Shown here one piece after another: positions 43,277 through 52,183 of a DNA stretch of 64,000 bases. The position numbers and the translations under genes were made by a program. Position 1 is the stretch's first letter, and each line of letters starts with the position of its first letter. The DNA comes from Escherichia marmotae (GTDB taxonomy: Bacteria; Pseudomonadota; Gammaproteobacteria; Enterobacterales; Enterobacteriaceae). The stretch is taken from NCBI RefSeq assembly GCF_002900365.1, contig NZ_CP025979.1, forward strand, positions 4,030,001 to 4,094,000, written 5' to 3'. Below the pieces are notes generated by a model. That model was not told the origin of the DNA and searched no databases. It worked only from the letters and a program-made list of their open reading frames with translations.

Positions 43277-44678
43277 TTAATCGTGAGCGCCGATTTCGCG
43301 CAGTTTACGACCCTTCATCAGATTACGTTCAATGTGTTCCAGCGAAACGTGTTTGGTTTCCGGTACCAGCCACAATGTCAGCAGGATAAACAACACGTTC
43401 AGAGCCGCATACACCCAGAAGGTGTTGGCGTTGCCCAGCGTGTTGAGCATAGTCAGGAACGTTGCGCCGACGATCATGTTGGCAATCCAGTTGGTGGCGG
43501 TGGAGCAGGTGATGCCAAAATCGCGGCCTTTCAGCGGCTGAATTTCAGAACACAGTACCCAAATCAACGGACCTGCGCTCATGGCAAAACCGACAATAAA
43601 CATCAGCAGCATGGCAATGGCAAAATACTGCGCCGACGGTGAGTGGATACCGATATGCATCATCGTACCCAGTATGCCCATGCCAGCAGCCATTACCATG
43701 AAGCCCAGCGTCAGCGTCGGTTTCCGTCCCCAGCGGTCAACCAGACCAATAGCGATAAAGGTGGCGAGTACGTTGGTCAGACCAACGATCACTGTCCCCC
43801 ACATTTGCTCGGTAGTATTGGTATAACCCGCCAGTTCGAAGATTTTGGGCGCGTAATACATGATGACGTTCATCCCGGTGAATTGCTGCATCACCTGTAA
43901 CAGCACGCCAAGGAATACCGCACGACGGAAGTTGCTGTTTTCTTTAAACAGTGCCCAACCGCTCTGTTTGACCTGCAAACTTTCACGGATTTCATCCAGT
44001 TCGCGTTTCGCTTCCGCGCTGGTGTCGCGCAGGCGCAGCAGCACGCGTTCGGCATCAACAAAGCGGCGTTTGGCGGCAAACCAACGTGGGCTGTCTGGCA
44101 GGAAGAAAACACCAATCAGTAGCAGAATTGCCGGGATGATAATCACACCCAGCATCCAGCATCCAGCGCCATGCGCCGGTGTAGCTGAAGGCGGTATCAG
44201 AAAGATAAGCGCCGAGAATGCCGATGGTAATCATCAACTGATACATCGAGATCATACTGCCACGAATTTTCTCTGGCGCAATTTCGGAGAGGTATAGTGG
44301 CGCGGTATAGGAAGCAACACCCACCGCCAGACCCAGCAGAACGCGAGAAAGAATCAGTACTTCAACGTTTGGCGCTGCGGCTGAGAACAGCGAACCAGCA
44401 ACAAACAGAATAGCGCCGATCATCAGGCTCTTTTTACGTCCGAGTTTAAAAGAGAGCCAGCCACTACCCACCGCACCGACTGCCGCACCAAACATCATGG
44501 AGCTTACGACCCATTCTTGCGTGTGCGAGGTAATCTGGAATTCATCTGCAATAAACGGCAGTGCGCCAGCAATTACACCGATATCCAGGCCAAAGAGTAA
44601 TCCCGCCAGAGCGGCAAGGAAGCAGACGAAAAACGTCATTGCCTTGTTTGACCGCCCCTGTTTTTTAGCGTCAGGCAT
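43277..44678 (-). pseudogene. galP: galactose:H+ symporter, frameshifted
   Basis: The start at 44678 gives MPDAKKQGRSNKAM, as in K-12 GalP (464 residues). At codon 175 the family sequence AWRWMLGVIIIPA is replaced by AWRWMLDAGCDY and a stop at 44055. The second half resumes in another frame to 43277. The cause is visible: the 7-bp unit AGCATCC (plus strand) stands twice in tandem at 44151-44164; with one copy the gene would be 1395 bp and intact. The truncated product keeps only the first five or so membrane segments. All remaining codons look normal, so the event is recent or phase-variable. Confidence 0.93.
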
Positions 44679-44740
44679 GATGCCCTCCAATATGTTATTT
44701 TTTATTGTGAATTAAGATAGGTGAGTACGACGCAAAAAGA

Positions 44741-44756
44741 TGTGAAGCATGTCACA
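44741..44756. promoter_or_regulatory. CRP site upstream of galP
   Basis: TGTGA-AGCATG-TCACA is a perfect CRP consensus about 60 bp upstream of the galP start. Confidence 0.85.
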
Positions 44757-44759
44757 TCA

Positions 44760-44775
44760 GTGTAATCGATTACAC
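44760..44775. promoter_or_regulatory. GalR/GalS operator of galP
   Basis: GTGTAATCGATTACAC is a perfect 16-bp palindrome matching the gal operator (GTGTAANCGNTTACAC). A weaker copy, GTGTAATCGGTTTCAG, lies at 44942-44957. Control appears intact although the gene is broken. The 44679-45023 stretch holds no gene. Confidence 0.88.
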
Positions 44776-45023
44776 TAACATTTATAGTGGTTATAATTTA
44801 AGTACATGAAAACAATTGAGTTATAACATCATAGATTAAGCGAAGTTATCTGCAATTAAGACTTTGCTGAAAAGAAATGTAACAATCATGAAAACTGAAT
44901 AATATGATGAAAATATTATAAATACTGGGTTGCTATGGTTGGTGTAATCGGTTTCAGTTGTTGTGATGAACTACGGATAAACGTGTTCAGCAACGGAATG
45001 TTGCTATCGTGTGGGCGGCTTTT

Positions 45024-45100
45024 GCCGGATGCGGCGTGAACGTTTTAGCCAGCCTACATGTAGCAATGGTTGTAGGCCTGGTAAGCGTAGCGCATCGGGC
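45024..45100. repeat. REP pair (BIME)
   Basis: GCCGGATGCGGCGTGAACG and an inverted unit TAGGCCTGGTAAGCGTAGCG..ATCGGGC between metK and the galP promoter. Confidence 0.85.
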
Positions 45101-45105
45101 ATTTT

Positions 45106-45141
45106 TTAGAAAAGAAAAAGGCCAGTGCGAGGCTGGCCTTA
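45106..45141 (-). terminator. terminator after metK
   Basis: On the minus strand AAGGCCAGCC..TGGCCTT pairs and is followed by TTTCTTTTCT, 18 bp after the metK stop. Confidence 0.85.
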
Positions 45142-45159
45142 GAAAGCGGGGATGAAAGA

Positions 45160-46314
45160 TTATTTCAGACCGGCGGCATCGCGCAGTAGCTGCGCTTTGT
45201 CGGTTTTTTCCCACGGGAAATGCTCGCGACTAAAGTGACCATATGCAGCGGTATCTTTATAGATTGGGTGCAGCAGATCCAGCATCTTAATCAGACCGTA
45301 TGGACGCAGGTCGAAGAACTCGCGCACCAGCAGGGTCAGTTGTTCAGTAGGGACTTTCTCAGTACCGAAAGTTTCTACCATGATGGAAGTCGGTTCAGCC
45401 ACGCCGATCGCGTAGGAAACCTGAATTTCACAACGGTCAGCCAGACCCGCTGCCACGATGTTTTTCGCAACATAGCGTGCTGCGTAAGCTGCGGAACGGT
45501 CCACTTTGGATGGATCTTTACCAGAAAACGCGCCGCCACCGTGACGAGCCATGCCGCCGTAGGTATCAACGATAATTTTACGCCCCGTCAGACCGCAGTC
45601 ACCCATCGGGCCGCCGATAACAAAACGTCCGGTCGGGTTGATGAAGAATTTGGTTGCGGAAGTCAGCCATTCTGCTGGCAGGATCGGCTTAATGATCTCT
45701 TCCATTACCGCTTCTTGCAGGGATTTCTGATCGATATCTTCAGAGTGCTGGGTGGAAAGCACTACTGCATCGATGCCAACGATTTTGCCGTCGTCATACT
45801 GGAAAGTAACCTGGCTTTTTGCGTCCGGGCGCAGCCACGGCAGAGTGCCGTTTTTACGCACTTCAGCCTGACGTTGTACCAGACGGTGTGCATAGGTGAT
45901 TGGCGCTGGCATCAGCACATCGGTTTCGTTGGTGGCATAGCCAAACATCAGACCCTGGTCGCCAGCGCCTTGTTCCAGCGGATCAGCACGATCAACGCCC
46001 TGGTTAATGTCAGGGGACTGTTTGCCGATAGCGCTCAGAACCGCACAAGAGTTAGCGTCAAAGCCCATGTCGGAATGCACATAGCCAATTTCGCGAACGG
46101 TGTTACGGGTGATCTCTTCAATGTCCACCCAGGCGCTGGTGGTGATTTCACCGCCAACTAAAACCATGCCGGTTTTTACGTAGGTTTCGCAAGCAACACG
46201 TGCTTTCGGATCCTGTTCGAGGATCGCATCTAAAACGGCATCAGAGATTTGGTCAGCAATTTTGTCAGGATGCCCTTCAGAGACGGACTCGGACGTAAAA
46301 AGGTGTTTTGCCAT
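45160..46314 (-). CDS. metK: S-adenosylmethionine synthase
   Basis: A 384-residue enzyme from the ATG at 46314 (the in-frame ATG at 46326 adds four residues). Makes SAM from methionine and ATP. Motifs: SEGHPDKIADQISD, the loop GAGDQGLMFGYA and GGGAFSGKDPSKVDRSAAY. Highly conserved and intact. It is essential in E. coli and repressed by MetJ; a met-box region lies upstream. Confidence 0.97.
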   Translation of the reverse strand: MAKHLFTSESVSEGHPDKIADQISDAVLDAILEQDPKARVACETYVKTGMVLVGGEITTSAWVDIEEITRNTVREIGYVHSDMGFDANSCAVLSAIGKQSPDINQGVDRADPLEQGAGDQGLMFGYATNETDVLMPAPITYAHRLVQRQAEVRKNGTLPWLRPDAKSQVTFQYDDGKIVGIDAVVLSTQHSEDIDQKSLQEAVMEEIIKPILPAEWLTSATKFFINPTGRFVIGGPMGDCGLTGRKIIVDTYGGMARHGGGAFSGKDPSKVDRSAAYAARYVAKNIVAAGLADRCEIQVSYAIGVAEPTSIMVETFGTEKVPTEQLTLLVREFFDLRPYGLIKMLDLLHPIYKDTAAYGHFSREHFPWEKTDKAQLLRDAAGLK

Positions 46315-46446
46315 ATTTAATATCACCTAAAGAGAATTTAGTTAGCTCAAACTGTTGTGTGGATTTTCTGTGGTAGTGGCTCCTTCCACGACTCTGCAGG
46401 TTAAAAACACTGGCAGTCTGAGTGTTAATCAGTATGGATGGATTAA

Positions 46447-46478
46447 CATCTGGATGGCTATTTTAGGTCAAGACGTCA
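46447..46478. promoter_or_regulatory. candidate MetJ operator of metK
   Basis: The segment ends in AGACGTCA (46471-46478), seven of eight bases of the met box AGACGTCT, and is preceded by weaker 8-bp repeats. It lies about 150 bp upstream of metK, where MetJ control is known. Confidence 0.5.
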
Positions 46479-46617
46479 TCCGATTTCCACTTTTTTTTGA
46501 AGCGTATCTCATTCCGTTAAAAACGTAGCTGGAAATTTTTCCTGACAATGCTGGCATTCTGTGTATTTATCTTTTGCAATTTTCTGCCATTGTGGGGTAT
46601 AAAACGCGGCGCGCGGC

Positions 46618-46833
46618 TTAAATAAAAAGCACACGACGTTCCTTTCGTGTTGCCACTTCCAGCCGGGTTGAAATCAGTGTTTTAGCTTGTTGGTTCGTCT
46701 TCGCAGGCGGCCGTGGAGGTGATACGAAATAATGAATCGTTGTCTGCTGCTTAATCTGTCGCACCGTTCTGGTGTAGATTCGTTCCCCGCACTCTGCATC
46801 TCTGCATTGCATACCTGCCGATGTTATACCCAT
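46618..46833 (-). CDS. yqgC: small protein YqgC
   Basis: A 71-residue frame on the strand opposite to speA, in the position and with the length of K-12 yqgC. Basic and without recognised domains (RIYTRTVRQIKQQTT..FVSPPRPPAK). Whether it is translated is unknown; it overlaps the leader region of yqgB-speA. Confidence 0.4.
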   Translation of the reverse strand: MGITSAGMQCRDAECGERIYTRTVRQIKQQTTIHYFVSPPRPPAKTNQQAKTLISTRLEVATRKERRVLFI

Positions 46834-46968
46834 CTCGGCGCTTCTCAGGATTCAAGAGCTGGCAACAGTTACTGATGACTGAACAAGGGCGCTCTTGTAA
46901 ATACAAGAGTTTTCTCGTGGTTTCGCCGGACTGTCACACTTACGTTCGGTTATGTGCTTAATAATGTT

Positions 46969-47100
46969 ATGAAAAAGAAACCGGTTGCGCAGTCGGAGCG
47001 TCAGCATACGCTGCTGGAAAATCCGTGTGCTTATGGGTTGTTATCGCAGTTTCAGGCTGCGATAGTGGTTAACTGTTTTACACTTAATAAAATAATTTGA
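46969..47100 (+). CDS. yqgB: small protein YqgB
   Basis: A 43-residue protein (MKKKPVAQSERQHTLLENPC..AAIVVNCFTLNKII) nearly identical to K-12 YqgB as I recall it. It ends 8 bp before the speA ATG, in the speA leader, so it may act as an upstream peptide. In Salmonella and E. coli it is reported as acid-related. Confidence 0.85.
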   Translation: MKKKPVAQSERQHTLLENPCAYGLLSQFQAAIVVNCFTLNKII

Positions 47101-47108
47101 GGTTCGCT

Positions 47109-49085
47109 ATGTCTGACGACATGTCTATGAGTTTGCCTTCGTCAGCGGGCGAACACGGTGTACTACGCTCCATGCAGGAGGTTGCAATGAGCTCCCAGGA
47201 AGCCAGCAAGATGCTGCGTACTTACAATATTGCCTGGTGGGGCAATAACTACTATGACGTTAACGAGCTGGGTCACATTAGCGTGTGCCCTGACCCGGAC
47301 GTCCCGGAAGCTCGCGTTGATCTCGCGCAGTTAGTGAAGACCCGCGAAGCGCAGGGCCAGCGCCTGCCTGCACTGTTCTGCTTTCCGCAGATCCTGCAGC
47401 ACCGTTTGCGTTCTATTAACGACGCGTTTAAACGTGCGCGGGAATCCTATGGCTATAACGGTGACTACTTCCTCGTTTACCCGATCAAGGTTAACCAGCA
47501 CCGCCGCGTGATTGAGTCCCTGATTCATTCTGGTGAACCGCTGGGGCTGGAAGCAGGTTCAAAAGCTGAGTTGATGGCGGTGCTGGCGCATGCTGGCATG
47601 ACCCGCAGCGTCATCGTCTGTAACGGCTATAAAGACCGCGAATATATCCGCCTGGCGCTGATTGGCGAGAAGATGGGCCATAAGGTTTATCTGGTTATCG
47701 AGAAGATGTCTGAAATCGCCATTGTGCTGGATGAAGCGGAACGTCTGAACGTGATCCCTCGTCTTGGCGTGCGTGCGCGTCTGGCCTCGCAGGGGTCTGG
47801 TAAATGGCAGTCTTCCGGTGGTGAAAAATCGAAGTTCGGTCTGGCGGCAACCCAGGTACTGCAACTGGTTGAGACACTGCGTGAAGCCGGACGTCTCGAT
47901 AGCCTGCAACTGCTGCACTTCCACCTCGGTTCGCAGATGGCGAATATTCGCGATATCGCGACAGGCGTTCGTGAATCTGCGCGCTTCTATGTTGAGCTGC
48001 ATAAGCTGGGCGTCAACATTCAGTGCTTTGACGTTGGCGGTGGTCTGGGCGTGGATTATGAAGGCACCCGTTCGCAATCCGATTGTTCGGTGAACTACGG
48101 CCTCAATGAATACGCTAATAACATTATCTGGGCAATTGGCGATGCCTGTGAAGAGAATGGTCTGCCACATCCGACGGTGATCACCGAATCGGGTCGTGCG
48201 GTGACTGCGCATCACACTGTGCTGGTTTCCAATATTATCGGTGTGGAACGTAACGAATACACCGTTCCAACCGCACCAGCAGAGGATGCGCCGCGCGCAC
48301 TGCAAAGCATGTGGGAAACCTGGCAGGAGATGCACGAACCGGGAACTCGCCGCTCTCTGCGTGAATGGCTGCATGATAGCCAGATGGATCTGCACGATAT
48401 CCATATTGGTTATTCTTCTGGCACTTACAATCTGCAAGAACGTGCATGGGCAGAACAGCTCTATTTGAGCATGTGTCATGAAGTGCAGAAGCAACTGGAT
48501 CCGCAAAACCGCGCCCATCGCCCGATTATCGACGAATTACAGGAGCGTATGGCGGACAAAATGTACGTCAACTTCTCGCTATTCCAGTCGATGCCGGATG
48601 CATGGGGTATCGACCAGTTGTTCCCGGTTCTGCCGCTGGAAGGGCTGGATCAAGTGCCGGAACGCCGCGCTGTGCTGCTGGATATCACCTGTGACTCTGA
48701 TGGAGCCATCGACCACTATATCGATGGTGACGGCATTGCTACGACAATGCCAATGCCGGAGTACGATCCGGAGAATCCGCCGATGCTCGGTTTCTTTATG
48801 GTCGGTGCCTATCAGGAGATCCTCGGCAACATGCACAATCTGTTTGGTGATACCGAAGCGGTTGACGTGTTCGTCTTCCCTGACGGCAGCGTAGAAGTGG
48901 AGCTGTCTGACGAGGGCGATACCGTTGCGGATATGCTGCAATATGTGCAGCTCGATCCAAAAACGTTGTTAACCCAGTTCCGTGACCAGGTGAAGAAAAC
49001 CGATCTTGATGCCGAACTGCAACAACAGTTCCTTGAAGAGTTCGAGGCAGGTTTGTACGGTTATACCTACCTTGAAGATGAATAA
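47109..49085 (+). CDS. speA: biosynthetic arginine decarboxylase
   Basis: A 658-residue PLP enzyme converting arginine to agmatine, which SpeB then turns to putrescine. The PLP lysine is in FLVYPIKVNQHR (about residue 127); other marks are LEAGSKAELM, FHLGSQMANIRD, GGGLGVDYEGT and ITESGRAVTAHH. The start at 47109 gives the K-12 N-terminus. The protein is partly exported in E. coli. One local change, SSGTYNLQERAW, differs from the K-12 SSGIFSLQERAW I remember. Confidence 0.97.
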   Translation: MSDDMSMSLPSSAGEHGVLRSMQEVAMSSQEASKMLRTYNIAWWGNNYYDVNELGHISVCPDPDVPEARVDLAQLVKTREAQGQRLPALFCFPQILQHRLRSINDAFKRARESYGYNGDYFLVYPIKVNQHRRVIESLIHSGEPLGLEAGSKAELMAVLAHAGMTRSVIVCNGYKDREYIRLALIGEKMGHKVYLVIEKMSEIAIVLDEAERLNVIPRLGVRARLASQGSGKWQSSGGEKSKFGLAATQVLQLVETLREAGRLDSLQLLHFHLGSQMANIRDIATGVRESARFYVELHKLGVNIQCFDVGGGLGVDYEGTRSQSDCSVNYGLNEYANNIIWAIGDACEENGLPHPTVITESGRAVTAHHTVLVSNIIGVERNEYTVPTAPAEDAPRALQSMWETWQEMHEPGTRRSLREWLHDSQMDLHDIHIGYSSGTYNLQERAWAEQLYLSMCHEVQKQLDPQNRAHRPIIDELQERMADKMYVNFSLFQSMPDAWGIDQLFPVLPLEGLDQVPERRAVLLDITCDSDGAIDHYIDGDGIATTMPMPEYDPENPPMLGFFMVGAYQEILGNMHNLFGDTEAVDVFVFPDGSVEVELSDEGDTVADMLQYVQLDPKTLLTQFRDQVKKTDLDAELQQQFLEEFEAGLYGYTYLEDE

Positions 49086-49102
49086 TTAAGATTATTCTGC
49101 TG

Positions 49103-49139
49103 GCGGGCCGATTTAATTGATTAATTCGGCCCGCTTTTT
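49103..49139 (+). terminator. terminator after speA
   Basis: GCGGGCCGAATT-like stem (GCGGGCCGA/TCGGCCCGC) followed by TTTTTATTTATA, 17 bp after the speA stop. Confidence 0.9.
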
Positions 49140-49230
49140 ATTTATATATTCTTAAAAATAATCTGGTTACTTTCCTTCTAATATAATCTCCCTACAATCG
49201 CTGCATTAATTAAATGCAGAGGGATCGGTT

Positions 49231-49962
49231 ATGAAAAAATGGAAAGTACGCGTTGCGCTGGTGGGATTGTTCGTACTGCTTGCAGGTTGTTCCAGTAATG
49301 CGCAGTATAATAGTAGTGCATCTGGCAATGTCGGCACTGCCTGGGGCGGGGATGTGCACTCAACGGTTCAAGGCGTATCTGCTGAACGCGCCTGGCGCGA
49401 TCCGGCAGAGATGATCGTTATTAGTTATTCGACTAACATTCCTTCCGGATACGACCGCGTTTATAGCATTCGGATTAACGAACTGGAATATGCTATTCGC
49501 GATGCTAATTTTAATTCGCTTCCTATTACGCGGGTATATGATTCATCGAATAATAAACCTCGATATATTGTTCATGCCAGAGTGGGAATGAATTATCAAT
49601 TATATGTTCGTAACTATAGCCGTAACACTAACTATGAGATCGTTGCCACAGTTGATGGGCTGGATGTTCTGAACGGCAAGCAAGGTTCGCTGAATAACAA
49701 TGGCTATATTGTGAATGTCGGTGATTCGTTAGCGATTAAAGGTTTCCGTAAAGATAAACATACCGAAGCTGCTTTTCAGTTTGCCAACGTTGCTGATTCC
49801 TACGCCGCCAATTCGGCGCAAGGCGATGTACGTAACACAGGGGTGATTGGTTTTGCCGCTTTTGAATTACAAGGCTCAGCGAAAAATGCGCTACCGCCGT
49901 GCTCTGGGCAAGCCTTTCCGGCAGACAACAATGGCTATGCGCCACCACCGTGTCGTAAATAG
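49231..49962 (+). CDS. predicted outer-membrane lipoprotein between speA and speB
   Basis: A 243-residue lipoprotein: MKKWKVRVALVGLFVLLAGCSSN with lipobox LLAGC (Cys20) and Ser at +2, favouring outer-membrane sorting. The mature part has tandem beta-rich, Tyr/Asn-rich stretches (RVYSIRINELEYAIRD, LYVRNYSRNTNYEIVATVDGL) and ends in a Pro/Cys tail (LPPCSGQAFPADNNGY..PPPCRK) with two cysteines. I do not know this gene from K-12, where I recall speA and speB as neighbours. It has its own terminator between it and speB and a ribosome site (GAGGGA). Function unknown. Confidence 0.8.
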   Translation: MKKWKVRVALVGLFVLLAGCSSNAQYNSSASGNVGTAWGGDVHSTVQGVSAERAWRDPAEMIVISYSTNIPSGYDRVYSIRINELEYAIRDANFNSLPITRVYDSSNNKPRYIVHARVGMNYQLYVRNYSRNTNYEIVATVDGLDVLNGKQGSLNNNGYIVNVGDSLAIKGFRKDKHTEAAFQFANVADSYAANSAQGDVRNTGVIGFAAFELQGSAKNALPPCSGQAFPADNNGYAPPPCRK

Positions 49963-50028
49963 CAACCCCGCTTGATGCTTCACCCATTTAGGGCGATAAT
50001 TAGCACAAACTTGTGTTTCGCAAATCCA

Positions 50029-50069
50029 ACCCTTCCTCGTCGGGCCTAACGACGCGGAAGGGTTTTTTT
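50029..50069 (+). terminator. terminator before speB
   Basis: ACCCTTCC-TCGTCG..CGACG..GGAAGGGT forms a long stem followed by seven T. Confidence 0.92.
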
Positions 50070-50097
50070 ATATCGACTTTGTAAAAGGAGTCCATCC

Positions 50098-51018
50098 ATG
50101 AGCACCTTAGGTCATCAATACGATAACTCACTGGTTTCCAACGCCTTTGGTTTTTTACGCCTGCCGATGAACTTCCAGCCGTATGACAGCGATGCTGACT
50201 GGGTAATTACCGGCGTGCCGTTCGATATGGCTACTTCTGGTCGTGCGGGGGGGCGTCACGGTCCGGCAGCTATTCGCCAGGTTTCGACTAATCTGGCCTG
50301 GGAACACAACCGCTTCCCGTGGAATTTCGACATGCGTGAACGTCTGAATGTCGTCGACTGTGGTGATCTGGTATATGCCTTCGGTGATGCCCGTGAAATG
50401 AGCGAGAAACTGCAGGCGCACGCTGAGAAGCTGCTGGCTGCCGGTAAGCGTATGCTCTCCTTCGGTGGTGACCACTTTGTTACGCTGCCGCTGCTGCGTG
50501 CTCATGCTAAACATTTTGGCAAAATGGCGCTGGTACACTTTGACGCCCACACCGATACCTACGCGAACGGTTGTGAGTTTGACCACGGCACTATGTTTTA
50601 TACCGCGCTGAAAGAAGGTCTGATTGACCCGAATCATTCCGTGCAAATTGGTATTCGTACTGAGTTCGATAAAGACAACGGCTTTACCGTGCTGGACGCC
50701 TGCCAGGTGAACGATCGCAGCGTGGATGACGTTATCGCCCAGGTGAAGCAGATTGTTGGTGATATGCCGGTCTACCTGACTTTTGATATCGATTGCCTGG
50801 ATCCTGCGTTTGCGCCGGGAACGGGTACGCCGGTAATTGGCGGCCTGACCTCCGATCGCGCCATTAAACTGGTACGCGGCCTGAAAGATCTCAACATCGT
50901 TGGGATGGACGTAGTGGAAGTGGCTCCGGCATACGATCAGTCGGAAATCACTGCTCTGGCAGCGGCAACGCTGGCGCTGGAGATGCTGTATATTCAGGCA
51001 GCGAAAAAGGGCGAGTAA
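50098..51018 (+). CDS. speB: agmatinase
   Basis: A 306-residue ureohydrolase that converts agmatine to putrescine and urea. Mn-binding motifs: SFGGDHFVTLP, VHFDAHTDTY and LTFDIDCLDPAFAPGTGTP. Full length. One residue in TMFYTALKEGL differs from the K-12 TAPKEGL I remember; it lies near the active-site lid. Works after speA. Confidence 0.97.
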   Translation: MSTLGHQYDNSLVSNAFGFLRLPMNFQPYDSDADWVITGVPFDMATSGRAGGRHGPAAIRQVSTNLAWEHNRFPWNFDMRERLNVVDCGDLVYAFGDAREMSEKLQAHAEKLLAAGKRMLSFGGDHFVTLPLLRAHAKHFGKMALVHFDAHTDTYANGCEFDHGTMFYTALKEGLIDPNHSVQIGIRTEFDKDNGFTVLDACQVNDRSVDDVIAQVKQIVGDMPVYLTFDIDCLDPAFAPGTGTPVIGGLTSDRAIKLVRGLKDLNIVGMDVVEVAPAYDQSEITALAAATLALEMLYIQAAKKGE

Positions 51019-51020
51019 GC

Positions 51021-51129
51021 GCCGGATGTGATGCCATCCGTAGGCCGGATAAGATGCGCCAGCATCGCATCCGGCGATGTGCTCTGGCCATATATGTCAG
51101 ATGCGGCCTAAACGCCTTATCTGACCTAC
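51021..51129. repeat. REP cluster
   Basis: At least three REP-type units (GCCGGATGTGATGCCATCCG, TAGGCCGGATAAGATGCGCC..GCATCCGGC, and an inverted AGATGCGGCCTAAACGCC) between speB and loiP. Confidence 0.88.
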
Positions 51130-51147
51130 GTTCGGCACCACCAGGTC

Positions 51148-51906
51148 TTACTTAACCCCATCAGCGCTCATACGGTCGCGAATATGCTGGGCGCGCTCCG
51201 CGGATGCTGGATGGTCGTCAAACATTGAGCTTTGACGGCCTTCTTCCAGCTTCGCCAGTTTTTCAAAGCTGGTGGCAAGGCCTGCCGGACTGATGCCGCG
51301 TTGGCGCAGCAAGTCATAGGAGTAATCGTCCGCCTCAGCTTCCTGACGCTGGGAGAATTGCGAATTGACTAATTTCTCGCCCAGATCGCCTAGTTGTGAT
51401 TGAGATAAACTACCGACAATCCCGCCCGCCGATGCCGCAGCTACTCGCACTGCGTTTGTTCCAAGCGCGACCTGCATCCCTTTCTTCACATGGCCTAACG
51501 CCACGTGTCCCATTTCGTGACCGATCACCGCTTCGACTTCGTTATCAGTCATCATATCCATCAGTCCGCTATAAACACGGATGCAGCCGTTGGCCATCGC
51601 AAAGGCGTTCACATCCTTTGCCATATACACTTTGTAATTTACCGGTTGACCGTTGATATTGTTGCCCAGCGCGTTGGCAATAGTGGCCAGACGTTTAGCA
51701 TATTCGCTACTGGCTGGCGCAATCGTCGCCTTACTGTCCATCTCCTGACATGCCTGATCGCTCAGGGCTTTGACCTGCGCATCACTCAGAGTGTAAGCCT
51801 GAAAAGCTTCCGCTCCTGATGAGAGCAGCCCACTGGAGTCCATATTCTGGCAACCGGTCAATACCGTTGCCACGCTCATTGCTATCAATAAGGCGCGAAT
51901 TTTCAT
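51148..51906 (-). CDS. loiP: M48-family metalloprotease LoiP
   Basis: A 252-residue outer-membrane lipoprotein protease, K-12 length from the ATG at 51906. Lipobox VLTGC; zinc motif GHEMGHVALGH; further Glu in EAEADDYSYDLL. Involved in degrading misfolded outer-membrane proteins, together with YcaL/BepA. Intact. Confidence 0.95.
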   Translation of the reverse strand: MKIRALLIAMSVATVLTGCQNMDSSGLLSSGAEAFQAYTLSDAQVKALSDQACQEMDSKATIAPASSEYAKRLATIANALGNNINGQPVNYKVYMAKDVNAFAMANGCIRVYSGLMDMMTDNEVEAVIGHEMGHVALGHVKKGMQVALGTNAVRVAAASAGGIVGSLSQSQLGDLGEKLVNSQFSQRQEAEADDYSYDLLRQRGISPAGLATSFEKLAKLEEGRQSSMFDDHPASAERAQHIRDRMSADGVK

Positions 51907-52183
51907 GTTTTCTCTTCCGCACAAAGTCAGGATTATTCTAAAAATGCGCCGTTTGCAGGTGAATCGACGCTCAGTCTAAGTATAAGGAAAAGCGCAGCGG
52001 ACGGGCGAGCAGATTGCGCAACATGCGAGCATGATCCAGAGATTTCTGAACCGGCAAAAGGATGTTCCATGTACATGACGCGTGGCTTGCGGTAAATTGT
52101 TGGCAAATTTTCCGGCGTAGCCCAAAACGCGCTGTCGTCAAGTCGTTAAGGGCGTGCCCTTCATCATCCGATCTGGAGTCAAA

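Noticed and set aside
47559..48518. Long open frame antisense to speA
   Set aside because: Shadow of speA; no ribosome site and no domain.
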